Below the pieces are notes generated by a model. The model did not search any database, was not told the origin of the DNA, and was given only the letters and a program-made list of their open reading frames with translations. This document shows positions 5,404 to 6,935 of a DNA stretch of 6,935 bases, piece by piece. Positions within the stretch are counted from its first letter, which is position 1; the number at the start of each line of letters is the position of its first letter. Source of the DNA: JADFOB01 sp046753625 (GTDB lineage: Bacteria > Planctomycetota > Phycisphaerae > UBA1845); assembly GCA_046753625.1 (NCBI GenBank), contig JBHHUB010000197.1, forward strand, positions 1-6,935, read 5' to 3'. The translations under genes were made by a program, and so were the position numbers.

Positions 5404-5970
5404 ATGTCGACCGCCGCCATCGAAAAAGAATGTAGCACCATGATGGGCAAAGCCGTCGCGTTTCTCAAAGAGGAATTGCGTGGCATCCGCACGGGACGGG
5501 CAAGCCCCGCGCTGATCGAGCATATCAAGATTGATGTGGCGTCCTACGGGAGCACGATGGAATTGCGCGAGTTGGCTACCGTGGGCGTTCCCGAGCCGAG
5601 CACGCTTCTGGTCAAGCCGTTTGATCCGACGACGCTGTCGGATATTGAAAAAGGGCTTCAGTCCTCCAGCTTGGGCGTCACGCCGCAATCCGACGGCAAG
5701 GCCATTCGCCTTCCGATCCCCCCGCTTTCAGGCGAGCGGCGTCACCAACTTGCTCAGCAGGTTAAGAAGATGGGCGAGGCGCAGAAAGTGGCCGTCCGCA
5801 ATGCCCGTCGGGATGCGAACAAGGCGGTGGACGCGGCGGAGAAAGCCAAGACCATTAGCGAAGACCTTGCCAAGGACGCCAAGGATCGTATTCAGAAGCT
5901 GACGAAGAAATACGAGGACGAGGTCGACGTCATCCTTGCCGAGAAAACGAAGGAAATCGAAGAGATTTGA
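5404..5970 (+). CDS. frr: Ribosome recycling factor
   Basis: RRF works with EF-G to split the post-termination ribosome in the cytoplasm. The 188 residues match the usual 185. Domain I, the three-helix bundle, is formed by residues 1-30 ('CSTMMGKAVAFLKEELRGIR TGRASP' is the helix-1 end) and by the C-terminal two helices, with 'AVRNARRDANK' (130-140) carrying the arginine cluster that contacts 23S rRNA in known RRFs, then 'ISEDLAKDAKDRIQKLTKKY' (151-170). Domain II is the beta-rich insert 'YGSTMELRELATVGVPEP' (48-65) to 'IRLPIPPLSGERR' (101-113). ATG 5404 is supported by GGAG at 5392-5395, 8 nt upstream. It is the last gene of the translation block: uppS, cdsA or dxr, which often follow frr elsewhere, are not present. 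Confidence 0.97.
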   Translation: MSTAAIEKECSTMMGKAVAFLKEELRGIRTGRASPALIEHIKIDVASYGSTMELRELATVGVPEPSTLLVKPFDPTTLSDIEKGLQSSSLGVTPQSDGKAIRLPIPPLSGERRHQLAQQVKKMGEAQKVAVRNARRDANKAVDAAEKAKTISEDLAKDAKDRIQKLTKKYEDEVDVILAEKTKEIEEI

Positions 5971-6119
5971 AGGCGATCCGCTGGACGGGGGTGGTGGGTA
6001 GGTAGCCTTTTTCGGGGCGGGCTCGCGGTGGGCTGGGAAACCGCCCGGTCGGCAAAACCAAGCCTGAGCGCCCGTTGAAAAAGTGCGGTATCGGTATCTT
6101 GGCGGTGATTCTAACAGCG

Positions 6120-6137
6120 CAGGTCCACTTGGACCTG
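6120..6137. repeat. Perfect operator-like palindrome
   Basis: CAGGTCCA (6120-6127) and TGGACCTG (6130-6137) are exact reverse complements separated by the two bases CT. As DNA this resembles a binding site for a dimeric regulator; as RNA it would give a 7-bp hairpin with an ACTT loop. No U-tract follows and no gene starts directly downstream. Confidence 0.5.
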
Positions 6138-6190
6138 TGATGCCGCGCATGCTCGCCGCTGGAAGCCGACACCACATCCGAACGCCAGTC

Positions 6191-6308
6191 ATTCAACAGC
6201 TTGCCCGGAGGGCATCAAAGGCACAGAGAGAGTGGAGGGAAGTGCGATGCGCACGTAGGTGGCATGGCAGTAATCTCTCTGTGGTCTTGATGCCCTCAGT
6301 AGCTGAAT
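6191..6308. repeat. Long imperfect inverted repeat (possible miniature mobile element or structured RNA)
   Basis: The arms 6208-6231 and 6274-6297 (24 nt each) pair with 21 Watson-Crick pairs, one G-U and two mismatches. This is the strongest structure in the window outside the genes. Pairing can resume outside: AGCT at 6198-6201 with 6301-6304, and ATTC at 6191-6194 with GAAT at 6305-6308. The 42-nt loop region holds a small stem, GTGCG 6242-6246 with CGCAC 6250-6254. Both arms contain a CACAGAG-type core, the left on the plus strand and the right as its complement. No transposase or open frame is inside, and no target-site duplication is obvious. It may be a MITE-like or REP-like dispersed repeat, or a structured RNA; the sequence alone does not decide. 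Confidence 0.7.
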
Positions 6309-6319
6309 CCTGTTGGATC

Positions 6320-6334
6320 GCCGCCGCGGGCGGC
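6320..6334. repeat. GC hairpin beside the long inverted repeat
   Basis: GCCGCC (6320-6325) and GGCGGC (6329-6334) form a perfect 6-bp stem with a 3-nt GCG loop, starting 12 nt after the end of the long inverted repeat. In GC-rich DNA such a stem may be fortuitous. Confidence 0.35.
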
Positions 6335-6388
6335 GTTGGGAACGGTTGTATTTGTCGGGTCGGTTCGGTTGGCCGAATCCGCGCAGCT

Positions 6389-6408
6389 CCGCGGGCTGGC
6401 GCCCGCGG
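6389..6408 (-). terminator. Strong GC hairpin downstream of the beta-helix gene
   Basis: CCGCGGGC (6389-6396) and GCCCGCGG (6401-6408) make a perfect 8-bp stem with a 4-nt loop. On the minus strand it begins 39 nt after the stop codon of the beta-helix gene, a natural place for a 3'-end or terminator structure. There is no U-tract on that side, so Rho-independent termination is not assured; it may be a barrier to exonucleases. Confidence 0.4.
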
Positions 6409-6447
6409 TTCATGTCGGCGGCGGCTTCAGATCGGGACACCGGTCTG

Positions 6448-6935
6448 TTACTGCTCGTAGGCGCCCATGTCGATAGCGTCGCCGACGATGCGGGGGTTGC
6501 CGTCGAGATCGGTTTCCAAAGTATTGGCTGAGCTGTCGCCGGCGTCTATGCAAGGCGATCCGACGGTAAGGCGCAGATCATCGTCGTCGGTTCCGCGGCG
6601 GTTGTCGGCCCCGTCGGCATCAACAAAGAGCGGGTCATCGCCGATGTTGGTTCCGTCGTCGAGCGGGCCGTCCGGGATCAACCCCTCAATACACGAGTAA
6701 TGGACTACGAGCTTGTCGGTGGGGCCGTCAATCTGATCTGATGCTCGATTGGCGGGCTCGTCGCCGTCGTCATCTTCGGAATGCCCGCGGCCGGATTTTT
6801 TGCGGGAACCGTGCTTTGAGTGGTGGCCATTGCCCCAGAGGATGCAGTTGGTCACCGTCGCGACGCCGTCGCCGGCGTGGGCGATGCCGCTGCCTTTTTT
6901 CTTGGCGGTGTTGTTGCCGACCGTGCAGTTGATCA
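6448..6935 (-). CDS. Secreted-type parallel beta-helix protein, choice-of-anchor Q-like (C-terminal part; 5' end outside window)
   Basis: The frame is open from the right edge (first full codon begins at 6933) to TAA at 6448-6450, about 161 residues. Two beta-helix rungs are visible as 'INCTVGNNTA' and 'VTNCILWGNG'. They are followed by 'VHYSCIEG', 'NIGDDPLFVDADGADNRRGT', 'DLRLTVGSPCIDAGD', 'LDGNPRIVGDAIDMGAYEQ' and the stop. This order (NCILWGN, YSCIEG, DPLFVDADG, SPCIDAGD, DMGAYE) is typical of large exported pectate-lyase-like repeat proteins common in planctomycetes; no enzyme activity can be assigned. Asp-rich loops suggest calcium binding. Between the last rung and 'VHYSCIEG' lies an unusual insertion of about 40 residues, first basic (His, Lys, Arg, Ser), then acidic. 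The protein ends at DMGAYEQ with no sorting tail or dockerin. A GTG at 6855 is internal to the repeat and is not the start. Confidence 0.85.
   Translation of the reverse strand, partial: INCTVGNNTAKKKGSGIAHAGDGVATVTNCILWGNGHHSKHGSRKKSGRGHSEDDDGDEPANRASDQIDGPTDKLVVHYSCIEGLIPDGPLDDGTNIGDDPLFVDADGADNRRGTDDDDLRLTVGSPCIDAGDSSANTLETDLDGNPRIVGDAIDMGAYEQ

Larger units (their letters stand above)
5971..6447. other. 477-nt region without a credible gene, rich in inverted repeats
   Basis: Reading frames here have no family-like pattern and overlap the repeats. The frr-proximal part (5971-6075) has a short T-run at 6008-6012 and two mutually exclusive dyads: GGGCGG 6015-6020 with CCGCCC 6041-6046, and GCGGT 6025-6029 with ACCGC 6040-6044. 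Either could close the frr transcript, but neither is a classic terminator. Farther on lie four clearer dyads listed separately. TTGAAA at 6075-6080 resembles a -35, but no suitable -10 was found at normal spacing. Confidence 0.6.

Noticed and set aside
6083..6460. A 125-codon plus-strand frame through the inverted repeats
   Set aside because: It runs through both arms of the long hairpin and other dyads, shows no family pattern, and overlaps the end of the beta-helix gene.
1..6935. CRISPR array, tRNA, rRNA or a transposase gene
   Set aside because: No regularly spaced direct repeats, no cloverleaf or rRNA-like segments and no transposase motifs were seen on either strand.

Overview
This GC-rich window is a piece of chromosomal housekeeping DNA, most probably from a bacterium of the Planctomycetota (Phycisphaerae-like or related). 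The clues are the style of the EF-Ts and LpxB proteins, a cysteine- and aspartate-rich beta-helix protein ending in a 'DMGAYE' motif of a kind common in planctomycete exoproteins, and TTG start usage. The lpxB gene implies an outer membrane with lipid A. The phylum assignment is inferred from protein flavour, not from a search.

Left part (1-2119): the 3' end of a class I/II PLP aminotransferase overlaps folK (HPPK, folate synthesis) by 7 nt, so the two look translationally coupled. folK converges on lpxB (lipid-A-disaccharide synthase, minus strand), with a small hairpin between the two stop codons. lpxB diverges from the translation block across a 370-nt gap. That gap holds a plausible promoter on each strand and a GC-rich set of competing dyads.

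Centre (2452-5970): the classic rpsB-tsf-pyrH-frr order (ribosomal protein S2, EF-Ts, UMP kinase, ribosome recycling factor), all on the plus strand. The block is broken up more than usual. There are 226 nt with hairpins between rpsB and tsf, a textbook intrinsic terminator between tsf and pyrH ending 29 nt before the pyrH ATG, and a dyad plus candidate promoter before frr. The rpsB and frr promoter candidates share the 8-mer TGGTACAC at their extended -10 positions. The genes together serve translation, with UMP kinase feeding pyrimidine nucleotide supply.

Right part (5971-6935): a 477-nt stretch without a credible gene contains four clear dyads, including an imperfect inverted repeat of about 118 nt with 24-nt arms (21 Watson-Crick pairs, 1 G-U, 2 mismatches). 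After it comes the C-terminal part of a minus-strand secreted-type beta-helix protein that continues beyond the window.

No new multi-gene system is visible. The points most worth a second look are the long inverted repeat at 6191-6308, the EF-Ts variant in which the conserved TDF contact motif reads TAP, and the terminator/attenuator layout in front of pyrH.
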